Origin: Jiangella mangrovi
GTDB taxonomy: Bacteria > Actinomycetota > Actinomycetes > Jiangellales > Jiangellaceae
Direction of reading: 5' to 3'
DNA length: 64,000 nucleotides
Assembly (NCBI RefSeq): GCF_014204975.1
Contig: NZ_JACHMM010000001.1
Span: 1,612,001 to 1,676,000 of the forward strand
In this document: positions 35,230-44,369 of the stretch, one piece after another
Numbering within the stretch: the stretch's first letter is position 1
Layout: each line of letters starts with the position of its first letter
Translations under genes and position numbers: made by a program
The notes under the pieces: generated by a model
Databases searched by the model: none
What the model saw: the letters and a program-made list of their open reading frames with translations, nothing else
Told to the model about the DNA's origin: nothing

Positions 35230-37047
35230 TCAGCCGCCGGACAGCACGAGCTCGATGCGCGCGGTGCCGCCGTCGACCAGGCGGACCGGGATGCCCCAGT
35301 CCTGCTGGTGGATGTGGCAGGCGGCGTTCTCGCCGCCGTCGTCGCACGAGGCGGCCATGGCGGCGACGTGCAACACGCCGGAACCGTCGCCGTCGCCGCT
35401 CGGCTCGACGACCAGCCGGCGGGTGAGCGCGGTGTCGCGGCCCTCGCCGCCGGCCAGCAGCGTCCCCGGCGTCGACGACACCGTCAGCCGGGTCGCCGGG
35501 CCGTAGCGCTCGTCCAGCTTCTGCCCCGGCGGCGGGTCGAAGACGACGACCAGCTCGACCTCGCCGGGCGCGACGTCGAGCACGGGGCGCTGGGTGCGGT
35601 GGGCCGAGCCGGACGCCGTCGCCGCCGAACCCAGCGGCACCCGGGTGAGCCGGTGCGCCGCCGACTCGACGACCACCAGGTGCTCGCCGTCGACGACCGC
35701 GCCGCTCGGCTCGCGCAGCCCGGTGGCGAGCGTGCTCACCTCGCCGGTCGCGGGGTCGTAGCGGCGGACGGCGTTGTTGTAGGTGTCGCTGACGGCGACG
35801 GAGCCGTCCGGGAGCGCCGTCACGCCGAGCGGGTGCTGCAGCAGCGCCTGGCCGGCCGGGCCGTCGCGGAAGCCGAAGTCGAACAGGCCGGTGCCGACGG
35901 CGGTCTCGACGACGCCGTCGCGCAGGCACCGCAGCGCCGACGTCTCGGAGTCGGCAAGCCAGACCACGCCGTCGCCGCCGACCGTGAGCCCGGACGTCTG
36001 GGCGAACCACGCCTCGCCGAGCTTGCCGTCGACGAGGCCCTCGTTCGTGGTGCCGGCCAGCGGCGCGACGATGCCGGCCACCGGGTCGAACCGCCACAGC
36101 TGGTGGATGCCGGCCATCGCGACGACGACGGTCTCGTCCCTGGGCGACCAGACGACGTCCCACGGCGACGACAGAGAGCCCGGCTCGAGGTCGCCCTGCA
36201 TCCACGGCCGCCCGGTGCCGGCGACGGTCGTGACCTGGCCGTCGGCGAGCCGCACGCCACGCAGGACGTGGTTGACGGTGTCGGCGACGAGCACGTCGTA
36301 GCCGGCCGGCTCACGCAGCTCCGGCGGCAGCAGCGTCAGGCCCTGCGGCTCGTTGAAGCGGGCCTCGCCGGGGCCGCCGTCGGCCAGGCCGCGCTCGCCG
36401 GTGCCGATGCGCCGGACCACCGTCTCGAGGTCGTCGGCCAGTTCGACCAGGCTGTGGTTGCCGCTGTCGCTGACGAGGAAGGTCCCGCCGGGCAGCGCGA
36501 CGACCTTGCCGGGGAAGCGCAGCGTGGTCGGCTCGGGCTCCGGCGGGACGTACGGGCCGTCGCCGCGGCGCAGCGTGCCCTTGGTCTCGTGCACCGGGAT
36601 CAGCTCGTCGAGGATCGCGGCCAGCGCGTGCGCGTGCCCCTCTCCGGAGAACTGCGCCACGACGTAGCCCTCGGGGTCGACCAGCGTCAGCGTGGGCCAG
36701 GCCCGCACGGCGTAGTTCTGCCAGGTCGTGAGGTCGGGGTCGTCGATGACCGGGTGGTGCACGCCGTAGCGCTCCACCGCCGCGACGACGGCCTCGTGCT
36801 CGGCCTCGTGCACGAACTTCGGCGAGTGCACCCCGATGATCGTCAGCTCATCGGCGTAGGCCTCCTCGAGCGGGCGCAGCTCGTCGAGGACGTGCAGGCA
36901 GTTGATGCAGCAGAAGGTCCAGAAGTCGAGCAGGACGAAGCGTCCGCGCAGGCCCGCGAGGGTCGGCGACACGTCGCCGGTGTTCAGCCAGCCGCCGCGG
37001 CCCACCAGTTCGGGAGCGCGGACCCGGGCCCGTCCAGTCGTTGCCAT
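35230..37047 (-). CDS. thioredoxin-fold protein with NHL-repeat propeller
   Basis: This 605-residue protein has a TlpA-like thioredoxin domain at residues ~15-160 with the redox-type motif FWTFCCINCLHV (Cys-x-x-Cys), then about six NHL repeats (~175-495; for example VSDSGNHSLVEL, VADTVNHVL, VSDTYNNAV). A C-terminal beta domain carries two further Cys (ASCDDGGENAAC). The same layout occurs in animal NHLRC2 and its bacterial relatives. No signal peptide is seen, so it is probably cytoplasmic. The exact redox or binding role is unknown. ATG 37047 is used; another ATG lies 9 bases upstream. Confidence 0.85.
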   Translation of the reverse strand: MATTGRARVRAPELVGRGGWLNTGDVSPTLAGLRGRFVLLDFWTFCCINCLHVLDELRPLEEAYADELTIIGVHSPKFVHEAEHEAVVAAVERYGVHHPVIDDPDLTTWQNYAVRAWPTLTLVDPEGYVVAQFSGEGHAHALAAILDELIPVHETKGTLRRGDGPYVPPEPEPTTLRFPGKVVALPGGTFLVSDSGNHSLVELADDLETVVRRIGTGERGLADGGPGEARFNEPQGLTLLPPELREPAGYDVLVADTVNHVLRGVRLADGQVTTVAGTGRPWMQGDLEPGSLSSPWDVVWSPRDETVVVAMAGIHQLWRFDPVAGIVAPLAGTTNEGLVDGKLGEAWFAQTSGLTVGGDGVVWLADSETSALRCLRDGVVETAVGTGLFDFGFRDGPAGQALLQHPLGVTALPDGSVAVSDTYNNAVRRYDPATGEVSTLATGLREPSGAVVDGEHLVVVESAAHRLTRVPLGSAATASGSAHRTQRPVLDVAPGEVELVVVFDPPPGQKLDERYGPATRLTVSSTPGTLLAGGEGRDTALTRRLVVEPSGDGDGSGVLHVAAMAASCDDGGENAACHIHQQDWGIPVRLVDGGTARIELVLSGG

Positions 37048-37081
37048 GTCCACCATTCTGCGCGCCCGATACCTCTGGCCG

Positions 37082-37290
37082 GGTGAGAGCCCCGCACATG
37101 ACAGAGCCCCGACGCGGAACCACAACCCACGCGCCGGGGCTCTCACCGGGATCATCGGTGTTAGAGCACCTACTCCGGCGGCACCAGTCTACGCGTTGAC
37201 GAATTCGCTGACCAAGTGTCATGCTGCAGGGCTAACTACATTGGGACTCCGCCCGACGTAGTCCGGAAACGGGCTACCGGGCGGACTGTT
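37082..37290 (+). ncRNA. structured RNA leader with competing stems (putative)
   Basis: GGTGAGAGCCCCG (37082-37094) and AGAGCCCCGACGCG (37103-37116) can each pair with the same downstream arm, CGGGGCTCTCACC (37135-37147) and CGCGCCGGGGCTCT (37130-37143), so the two hairpins exclude each other. TCCGCCCG (37248-37255) and CGGGCGGA (37278-37285) form a further stem. The segment lies between the thioredoxin/NHL gene (minus) and the 55-codon gene (plus). The direction of transcription is not proven. I do not match it to a known riboswitch class. Confidence 0.45.
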
Positions 37291-37330
37291 AGAGCGGTTC
37301 ACCTGGTGCCCCCGCGAGGGAAGGTATCTC

Positions 37331-37498
37331 GTGAACCACAACAACAGTCGAGGACGCACCTTGCTGGAACGCCTGCAAAGGCTGCGACAGCACACCGAGG
37401 TCGTCAGCCTGATCCTTCGGGATCTCAGGCCGATCATCCGGGGAGTGTCCTTGGTTCTGGGTGTTTCCCTGTCACTGTTCGTCGCGCTGCTGAGGTAG
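37331..37498 (+). CDS. 55-residue single-pass membrane peptide
   Basis: This is a short frame starting at GTG 37331 with GAGGGAAGG 8-10 bases upstream and ending at TAG 37496. The N-terminal half is basic and amphipathic (RTLLERLQRLRQ), and residues ~38-54 (GVSLVLGVSLSLFVALL) form one membrane helix followed by Arg. The start codon lies in GTGAACC (37331-37337), which can pair perfectly with GGTTCAC (37296-37302), burying the start in a hairpin. A GNRA-loop hairpin follows the stop codon. These signals argue for a real gene with regulated translation. No family is recognised; small holin-, toxin- or regulator-like peptides have this form. Confidence 0.6.
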   Translation: MNHNNSRGRTLLERLQRLRQHTEVVSLILRDLRPIIRGVSLVLGVSLSLFVALLR

Positions 37499-37521
37499 CC
37501 GGGGCGAACCGCAGGGAGCGA

Positions 37522-37547
37522 ACGGGGTCGGCGCGAGCCGGCCCCGT
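37522..37547 (+). terminator. hairpin with GCGA tetraloop
   Basis: ACGGGGTCGGC pairs with GCCGGCCCCGT (one U-G pair) around a GCGA loop, 24 bases after the small membrane-peptide gene. Confidence 0.75.
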
Positions 37548-37668
37548 CGTGCGTCAAGGCGCCCGACTTCACAGGAGCGTCGGGCGGGCGTCACCCGGAG
37601 GCCCTTCACCGCACACCTTTCCTCCCGAAAGTAGTGGGTTCACCCCCACCCCCCCCGGGAGAGAACCC

Positions 37669-39140
37669 ATGCCCAGCACCCTGAGGACGACGGCGATCAC
37701 CACGGCCGCCGTCGCGCTGACGGTCGCCGGCTTCGTCCGCGCGGACGACCAGGCGCCGCCGCCACCGCCCGCCGCAGCCGACCCCGTCACCGCTGCGACG
37801 ACCCAACCGAGCAGCAGCGTCACCGGCATCGAGGACATCCACGAGATGTACCTCGACCACGGCCTCGACGCGGGCGTGATGGTCATCGCGCACCGCGGCT
37901 ACTGGCGCGGCGCGCCGGAGAACTCGATCGCCGCCGTCGAGCAGGCGATCGACCGCGGCGCGCACGTCGTCGAGATCGACGTGCAGCGCACGGCCGACGG
38001 GCACCTCGTGCTCATGCACGACACCACCGTGACCGGACCACGAACGGCACCGGCGCGGTCTCGTCGCTGACGCTCGCGCAGATCAAGGCGCTGCGGCTCA
38101 AGGAGCACCTCGGCGGCGCGCAGGCCGCCGTCACCGACCACCAGGTGCCCACGCTGGAAGAGGCCCTCGCCGTCGTGAAGGACCGGGCGATGGTCAACCT
38201 CGACAAGGGCTGGCCGTTCCGCGACCAGGAGTACGACCTGCTCGCCCGGACCGGGACGCTGCGCAACGCGATCTTCAAGAGCGACGCGCCGGTCGCCGAG
38301 GTCGAGGCGTTCCTCGCGCGCGACCCGGAGATCCTCTACACGCACGTCGTCGGCGACGGGAACGCGTCGTCGATCGGCACCTTCACCGATGCCACCCGGC
38401 CGCAGGCGTACGAGCTGGTCTTCGACCGGCTGACCGACCCGCAGATCCAGCCGGCCACGGTCGCCGGCATCCGGGAGCACGCGCGGGTCTGGATCAACAC
38501 CATGTGGTACGGCCTGGCCGCCGGCTACACCGACGAGAGGTCGCTGGTCGACCCGGCCGACGGGTGGGAGCCGGTCGTCGAGCGGCACGGCGCGTCGATG
38601 ATCCAGACCGACGACCAGGACCAGCTGGTCGACTGGCTGGCCGCGCGCGAGGCCGGCCGGGACTGGCCGGCGGAGCCCCGGCCCGGCACGGTGCGCGTGC
38701 AGGCCGAGGACTACTCGATCGACGGCGTCGGCGTCGGCTACTCCGACCAGGACGCCGAGAACCGCGGCGGCGCGGCCCGCGAGTACGAGGGCGTCGACGT
38801 CTGCGACAACGGCGGCGCGACCGTCGTCTGCTGGATCCGCGGCGGCGAGTGGATCCGCTACTCCGCCGACGTGCGGGTGCCGGGCCGGTACGCCGTCACC
38901 GCGCGGGTGTCGTCGCCGTACCGCCCCGCCGGCCGGTTCACGCTCGAGTTCGACGACGGCGGCAGCCTCGGCCCGGTGGACGTGCGGACCACCACCGGCC
39001 ACAACAACTTCATGACCCAGCCGGCCGGCGAGATCGTACTGGACCGCGGGACGCACCACTTCACGGTCCGGATCGACCCGGACGCCTACCAGAACTTCAA
39101 CCTCGACTGGCTCGAGCTCACCCGGATCGGGAGCCGCTGA
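37669..39140 (+). pseudogene. frameshifted glycerophosphodiester phosphodiesterase with CBM6-like domain
   Basis: The gene starts at ATG 37669 (GGGAGAG upstream) with a signal peptide, then MVIAHRGYWRGAPENS and HVVEIDVQRTADGHLVLMHD, the GDPD metal/catalytic motifs. The reading frame breaks at about 38030. Reading ACCACCGT then GAC in the -1 frame restores DRTTNGTGAVSSLTLAQIK and the rest of the barrel, followed from about 38690 by a carbohydrate-binding, CBM6-like domain (VQAEDYSIDGVGVGY). One base seems to be missing between 38030 and 38031; in the first frame the protein ends at 38070. It may be a real pseudogene or a sequencing error. The intact product would be a secreted, glycan-bound phosphodiesterase. 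Confidence 0.85.
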
Positions 39141-39160
39141 TGCGCCGAGGCGCGGTCGCC

Positions 39161-39191
39161 GCTCGCCCCGCCCGCGGTGGGCAGGGCGAGC
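39161..39191. terminator. bidirectional hairpin between convergent genes
   Basis: GCTCGCCCCGCCC and GGGCAGGGCGAGC form a 13-bp stem with one mismatch and a 5-base loop, between the GDPD-like and S9 peptidase stop codons. Confidence 0.7.
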
Positions 39192-39234
39192 GCGCGCTGA
39201 CGGCGGCCTCGGTCAGGCACGGAGGCGCCGGCGG

Positions 39235-41307
39235 TCAGGTGAGGATCGCCGGCGTCTCCCAGTCCTTGCCCAGCACCTGGTGCGCCAGGAAGGCGAACAC
39301 CGTCTGGTACCAGACCTTCGCGTGCTGCGGGGTGAGGATCCAGTGGTTCTCGTCGGGGAAGTACAGGAACTTGTGCGGGATTTCGCCGTCCTCGGCCTCG
39401 GCGCGGGAGGCGATCTCGAACCAGAGCCGCAGCGCCTCGCCGATGGGCACCCGGTAGTCGCGGTCGCCGTGGATGACGAGCATGGGGGTGGTGATGGAGT
39501 CGACGTGGTGGTGCGGCGAGTTCGCCGCCGCCATCTCGGCCGTCATCTCCTTGACCCAGTAGAACGCGGCGTCCGTGGTCGGGCCGAACTGGTCGAGGGC
39601 CCACAGGCTGGCGTGCGTGACGATGGCGTCGAAGCGGTCGGTGTTGCCGGCCACCCAGTTGGCCATGTAGCCGCCGAACGAGCCGCCCATGGCGGCGGTG
39701 CGGGTGTCGTCGACGTCGTCGCGGGCGACGGCTGCGTCGGTGGCGGCCATGAGGTCGGTGAACGGTGCCTTGCCCCACGCGCCCCAGCCGCGGCGGACGA
39801 AGTCGAGGCCGTAGCCGGTGGACAGCGCGGGATCGGGCAGCAGGACGGCGTAGCCCTGCGCGACCGCCAGCCACGGGTTCCACCGCCACGACCAGGCGTT
39901 CCACGAGCCGAGCGGGCCGCCGTGGATCCACAGCAGCAGCGGCGCCGGGCTGGTGGCCGACGCGCCCTCGGGCAGCGCCAGCCAGGACCGCACCCGCACG
40001 CCGTCGGCCGCGGTGGTCTCGACCTCGGTCAGGGTGCCGGGCAGCACGGGCACGGGCGCCGGGGCCGGCAGCGGCGACGACTGCTGGCCGGCCTCCGTCG
40101 CCGACAGCCGGACCGGCCGCGGCGGCTCGAGGTAGGACGTGCGCAGCGCGTAGGCGGTCCGGCCGTCGGGCGAGACGACGAGGTCGGAGTAGGCGTAGTC
40201 GTCGGCCGTGAGCTGGGTGATCGAGCCGCTCGCGACGTCGATGCGGAACACCGGGGCGCGGCCGTCGTCGTCGGCGGAGAAGAGGATCGCGGCGCCGTCG
40301 GGCGTCCACACGGGCGCGCCCGGCCAGCGGTCCCAGTCGGCGGTGAGCGAGCGGATGGCGCCGTCGGCGAGCGTGACGAGGACGAGCTCCTGGTCGACCG
40401 GCTCCGTGGGCGTCGACCGCTTGCCCTGAATGGCGGCCACCGTCGCGCCGTCGGGGCTGAACTTCGGCGCGTCGAACTCGTGGTCGTCGACGTCGGCGAG
40501 GATGCGGCGCTCGCCGGTCGCGACGTCGACGGCCACCAGGACCTGGCGGAAGCCGCCGCGCTCGGGCTTGTTCCACACCGAGACCACGGTGCTGCCGTCG
40601 GGGCTGACGTCGTAGCCGGCGGAGTCCAGCGACCGGCCGGCGTCGGGCGTGAGGTCGCGCAGCTCGACCGCGGGGTCGTCGAGCGGGGACTCGCCGTCCT
40701 GCAGCCTGCCGGCGAACAGCCGCGGTGCGTCGGGGCCGAGGTCGTGATCCCAGTACCGGACCGGGTACCGCTCGTGCAGGATGGCGGCGACCTTCTTCTC
40801 CTTGCGCTCCTTGCGCCGCTTCTCCTCCGACTCGACGTCGGTGGACGACGGGAACGTGCTGGAGGCGACGACGACGGTGCCGGACTCGCGCGCGACGACC
40901 ACGCCGCCGAGACCGCCGGGCCGCTGGGCGACGACCCGCGCCTCACCGCCGTCGGCCGGGAGCAGCCACAACAGAGGAACGGAGTCGTCCGCAGTGTCTC
41001 CGGACACGGCGGGGTCGGGGCGGGCGGAGCCGAACAGCAGCGAGCCGTCGGGCAGGAAGGCGGCGCCGCTCTCGCCCTTGGCACTGCGGGTCAGCCGCCG
41101 GGCCGGGCGCTCGCCCGCGGGGTCGACGTCCCAGAGCGCGGTGACGTAACGGGTCCTGTCGGGGTTGAGGGTGGACACCGCGGTCACCAGCCGGGTGCCG
41201 TCGGGTGACAGCGTCAACCCGCCGGTGCGCGGCAGTGCCACGTAGGCGTCCAGATCGTGGAACGGGGTGGGTGGAGTGTCCGGGGTCTCCGGCGTGGGCT
41301 CTGTCAC
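39235..41307 (-). CDS. S9-family prolyl oligopeptidase-like serine peptidase
   Basis: This 690-residue peptidase has an N-terminal beta-propeller with WD40/TolB-like repeats (LTLSPDGTRLV, YDVSPDGSTVV, PKFSPDGATVA, LVVSPDGRTAY) and a C-terminal alpha/beta-hydrolase domain. The nucleophile is in GGSFGGYMANW (Ser near 543), with HGDRDYRVP (Asp near 615) and DENHWI (His near 655) completing the triad. It resembles acylaminoacyl peptidases and dipeptidyl peptidases. There is no signal peptide, so it is probably cytoplasmic. GTG 41307 is preceded by AGGAAAGG. It is transcribed alone. Confidence 0.9.
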   Translation of the reverse strand: MTEPTPETPDTPPTPFHDLDAYVALPRTGGLTLSPDGTRLVTAVSTLNPDRTRYVTALWDVDPAGERPARRLTRSAKGESGAAFLPDGSLLFGSARPDPAVSGDTADDSVPLLWLLPADGGEARVVAQRPGGLGGVVVARESGTVVVASSTFPSSTDVESEEKRRKERKEKKVAAILHERYPVRYWDHDLGPDAPRLFAGRLQDGESPLDDPAVELRDLTPDAGRSLDSAGYDVSPDGSTVVSVWNKPERGGFRQVLVAVDVATGERRILADVDDHEFDAPKFSPDGATVAAIQGKRSTPTEPVDQELVLVTLADGAIRSLTADWDRWPGAPVWTPDGAAILFSADDDGRAPVFRIDVASGSITQLTADDYAYSDLVVSPDGRTAYALRTSYLEPPRPVRLSATEAGQQSSPLPAPAPVPVLPGTLTEVETTAADGVRVRSWLALPEGASATSPAPLLLWIHGGPLGSWNAWSWRWNPWLAVAQGYAVLLPDPALSTGYGLDFVRRGWGAWGKAPFTDLMAATDAAVARDDVDDTRTAAMGGSFGGYMANWVAGNTDRFDAIVTHASLWALDQFGPTTDAAFYWVKEMTAEMAAANSPHHHVDSITTPMLVIHGDRDYRVPIGEALRLWFEIASRAEAEDGEIPHKFLYFPDENHWILTPQHAKVWYQTVFAFLAHQVLGKDWETPAILT

Positions 41308-41359
41308 CTTTCCTGCCTATCACGCCGATCCGGCGGAGAGAACCGCACTACCTACGCAA

Positions 41360-42370
41360 CTACGTACGCACGGCCGCCGTGCTGGTCCGTGCGATCAACT
41401 TCGTCGCGACGGTGATCACCGACGGCTCGGTGTCGACGCCGGAGCGCAGCCGGTCGACCAACGCGGCCGCCGCCAGCCGGCCCTCCTCGCGGACGTCCTG
41501 CGCGACGGTGCTCAGCCCGAACAGCCAGGACAGGTCGTGGTCGTCGACCCCGATGACAGAGAGGTCCTCGGGCACCCGCACGCCGTCCTGCCGCGCCGCG
41601 TAGATGATGCCCATGGCGACCTCGTCGGAGACCGCGAACACCGCCGTCGGCATGACGTCGCGGGCGGCCAGCTCGGCGTACGCGGCGATGCCCGCCTCGA
41701 CGGTGAACTTGGCCGGGACGGACAGCCGCGGGTCGGGCTCGACGCCGGCCGAGCGGAGCACCTCGAGGTAGCCCAGCCTGCGCTCCGGCGAGACGGGGAA
41801 GCCGAGGTGGTCGTCGGGGTCGCCGCCGGCGAACGCGATGACCCGGTGGCCGAGCTCGACCAGGTGCCGGGTGGCCTGCCGGCCCACCTCGACGTCGTCG
41901 ACGCGGACCGAGGAGATGCCCGGCACGATGGGCCCGACCACCATGACCGGCCGGTGCATGGCGTGCAGCGCCGCCACCTCGTCGGTGTCGAGCGGCAGGC
42001 TCATGATGAGCAGGCCGTCGGCGCGCTTGCGCAGCAGCTGGGTGTCGAAGACCTTGCGCCGGTTGGTCTCGACCTCGGAGAGGTCGTAGCGGAGCACGTC
42101 GTAGCCGTGCTGCGCCAGCACCTCCTGAGCCCCTTCGAGCACGGCGGTGAAGTACCAGCCGCGGGCCACCGGGGACACGACGGCGACGGCGCCGGTGCGG
42201 CCGGTGGGCAGGCCGGCCGCGCTGGGCGACGCGACGTAGCCCAGCTCGGCCGCGATGTCCTGCACGAGCTGCCGCGTGGTGGCGGACACCCCCGGCAGCC
42301 CCCGCAGCGCCCGCGACACCGTCGCCACCGACACCCCGGCGCGGGCCGCGACGTCGACGATTCCGGTCAT
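41360..42370 (-). CDS. LacI-family transcriptional regulator
   Basis: This 336-residue repressor has the LacI headpiece (IVDVAARAGVSVATVSRALR, about residues 4-23) with hinge helix PSAAGL, and a periplasmic-binding-protein-like sugar domain. It is encoded 34 bases after the second permease, so it is the last gene of the sugar ABC operon. Its likely target is the palindrome CGAAAACGTTTACG upstream of the binding-protein gene at 45.8 kb. The effector is presumably the transported sugar. Confidence 0.9.
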   Translation of the reverse strand: MTGIVDVAARAGVSVATVSRALRGLPGVSATTRQLVQDIAAELGYVASPSAAGLPTGRTGAVAVVSPVARGWYFTAVLEGAQEVLAQHGYDVLRYDLSEVETNRRKVFDTQLLRKRADGLLIMSLPLDTDEVAALHAMHRPVMVVGPIVPGISSVRVDDVEVGRQATRHLVELGHRVIAFAGGDPDDHLGFPVSPERRLGYLEVLRSAGVEPDPRLSVPAKFTVEAGIAAYAELAARDVMPTAVFAVSDEVAMGIIYAARQDGVRVPEDLSVIGVDDHDLSWLFGLSTVAQDVREEGRLAAAALVDRLRSGVDTEPSVITVATKLIARTSTAAVRT

Positions 42371-42404
42371 CGCACAGGTCTCTCCGCCGCAGACGGGTCC
42401 AGGG

Positions 42405-43325
42405 TCACCCCTTGACGCTACCTGCGAGCAGTCCTCGGACGAAGTAGCGCTGGAGCGAGAGGAACACGATCACCGGGATGACGATCGAGATGAACGCGCC
42501 CGCCGTCAGCAGATGCCACTCCGTGCCCTGGCTGCCGGACAGCTCGGCGATGCGGGCCGTCAGCGGCGCCACGTCGCGGGTGCCGCCGACCATGGTGACC
42601 GCCACCAGCAGGTCGTTCCAGACCCAGAGGAACTGGAAGATGCCGAACGCGGCGATGGCCGGTGTCACCAGCGGCAGCATGATCCGCATGAAGATGGTGA
42701 CGTGGCCGGCGCCGTCGACGCGGGCCGCCTCGACCAGCTCCGCCGGGACCTCCTTGAAGAAGTTGTGCAGCAGGAAGATCGCCAGCGGCAGCGCGAAGAT
42801 CGTGTGCGAGATCCACAGCGGCCAGAACGAGCCCCCGCCGTGGATGCCGCTGTCGACGTACATCCGCAGCAGCGGGATCAGCGCGATCTGCAGCGGCACG
42901 ATCTGCAGCGCGAACACGGCGACGAAGATCGTGTCGCGGTACGGGAACCGCATCCACGCGAACCCGTACGCCGCGAGGCAGGCCAGGAACACCGGGATGA
43001 CCACCGACGGGATCGTGATGACGATCGAGTTGATGAAGTACGTCGACAGCGCCGTCTGACCGTAGAGCACCTCGTCGTAGTTGGCGAGGGTCAGCTCCGG
43101 GTTGGTGAACCAGGTCCACCAACCGGTGGTCTTCAGCGACTGCTCCGGCCGGAACGACGTCAGCAGCAGGCCGAACGTCGGGATGGTCCAGAGCACGGCC
43201 ACGATCAGCGCGGCCAGCGAGGCCCAGCGCGACGTCAGCCGCTTCTTCGCCCGGCCCGAGATGGTGGCGGGCTCGCCCTGTGCGAGCTCCTCCTGGACGG
43301 CGGGGGTCGGGATGACGGCGCTCAT
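42405..43325 (-). CDS. sugar ABC transporter permease (MalG type)
   Basis: This 306-residue permease has a ~35-residue cytoplasmic N-terminus, about six membrane helices and the EAA loop EAARVDGAGHVTIFMRIMLP (about residues 203-222). It overlaps the partner permease by 4 bases (ATGA). The gene set binding protein - MalF type - MalG type - LacI and the protein lengths resemble alpha-glucoside (AglEFG) importers, but the substrate is inference. No ATPase gene accompanies it. Confidence 0.9.
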   Translation of the reverse strand: MSAVIPTPAVQEELAQGEPATISGRAKKRLTSRWASLAALIVAVLWTIPTFGLLLTSFRPEQSLKTTGWWTWFTNPELTLANYDEVLYGQTALSTYFINSIVITIPSVVIPVFLACLAAYGFAWMRFPYRDTIFVAVFALQIVPLQIALIPLLRMYVDSGIHGGGSFWPLWISHTIFALPLAIFLLHNFFKEVPAELVEAARVDGAGHVTIFMRIMLPLVTPAIAAFGIFQFLWVWNDLLVAVTMVGGTRDVAPLTARIAELSGSQGTEWHLLTAGAFISIVIPVIVFLSLQRYFVRGLLAGSVKG

Positions 43326-44284
43326 CGGTACTCCGCCTTTCGCATCTGCCGGACGTTGTACACGACGATCGGCACCACCAGCACGAACAGGATCACGGCC
43401 ATGGACGACGCGACGCCGGTGTTCAGGGTGCGGAAGCCCTGCGTGTAGAACTCGTAGGAGATGACGCTGGTCCCGAACTGGCCGCCGGTCATGGTGCGGA
43501 CGATGTCGAAGACCTTGAGCGTGCCGATCGCGATGGTCGTCAGCACCACCACCAGCGCCGGCCGGATGCTCGGCACCGTGATGTAGCGGAACATCCGCAC
43601 CCCGGTCAGCCCGTCGAGCTGGGCCGCCTCGGTGATGTCGGACGGGATCGCCTTGATGGCCGCGGACAGCACGGTCATGGCGAAGCCGGCCTGGACCCAC
43701 ACCATGATGACGATGAGGAACAGCGTGTTCCACGGCTCGCCGATGAGGAACTGCCGTGGCTCCGCGCCGAGCCAGACGAGCACTTGGTTCAGCAGGCCGA
43801 TCTGCTCGATGCCCTGCTGGTCCGGCCGGTACTCGTAGACGAACTTCCAGATGATCGAGGCGCCCACGAGCGAGATGGCCATCGGCAGGAAGATGACGGC
43901 TTTCGCGGCCGCCTCGACCCGGCTGCGGTCGACCAGGACGGCGTACACCAGCCCGATGAACGTCGACAGGAGCGGCGTCAGGAACACCCAGATCGCGGTG
44001 TTGCGCAGCACCGTGATCATCGCGTCGTTGGTGAAGACGAACTGGTAGTTGTCGCCACCCACGAACTCGCCGGCGCGGTCGAAGAACGACTGGTAGGTGG
44101 TCCGGATCGCCGGATAGATCAGGCCGACCGACAGGAGCAGCAGGGCTGGCAGCACGAAGGCCAGCGACTGCCAGAGGTCCGCGCGCTTCCGGACCCGGCC
44201 GGTGAGCAGCAGGATCAGGCCCATCAGCGCGCCGAACAAGGCGATCGCCAGGACCATCTGCAGGAGCTTCTCGGAATTGTCCAC
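43322..44284 (-). CDS. sugar ABC transporter permease (MalF type)
   Basis: This 320-residue permease has an additional N-terminal membrane helix (residues ~8-28) before the usual six, and the EAA loop EAAQLDGLTGVRMFRYITVP (about 218-237). It forms the channel with the following MalG-type permease. The extra helix and the motif LPMAISLVGASIIWKFVYEY are typical of the AglF-like subgroup. The binding-protein gene ends 85 bases upstream. Confidence 0.9.
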   Translation of the reverse strand: MDNSEKLLQMVLAIALFGALMGLILLLTGRVRKRADLWQSLAFVLPALLLLSVGLIYPAIRTTYQSFFDRAGEFVGGDNYQFVFTNDAMITVLRNTAIWVFLTPLLSTFIGLVYAVLVDRSRVEAAAKAVIFLPMAISLVGASIIWKFVYEYRPDQQGIEQIGLLNQVLVWLGAEPRQFLIGEPWNTLFLIVIMVWVQAGFAMTVLSAAIKAIPSDITEAAQLDGLTGVRMFRYITVPSIRPALVVVLTTIAIGTLKVFDIVRTMTGGQFGTSVISYEFYTQGFRTLNTGVASSMAVILFVLVVPIVVYNVRQMRKAEYR

Positions 44285-44369
44285 GTGTCACCACCTCGAT
44301 GCGGAGGTCAGGGGCGCTCAGGCCGGTGTGGGCGAGCGGGATGATCCCCGCCCGCCCACACCGCACCCG

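Noticed and set aside
37082-37147. Hairpin region considered as a tRNA or simple terminator
   Set aside because: No cloverleaf can be drawn, and no upstream gene runs towards it; the competing arms fit a leader better.
38145-39140. Second half of the phosphodiesterase gene as an independent gene
   Set aside because: Coding sequence continues upstream in the same frame to the frameshift point, and ATG 38145 lies inside the catalytic barrel.
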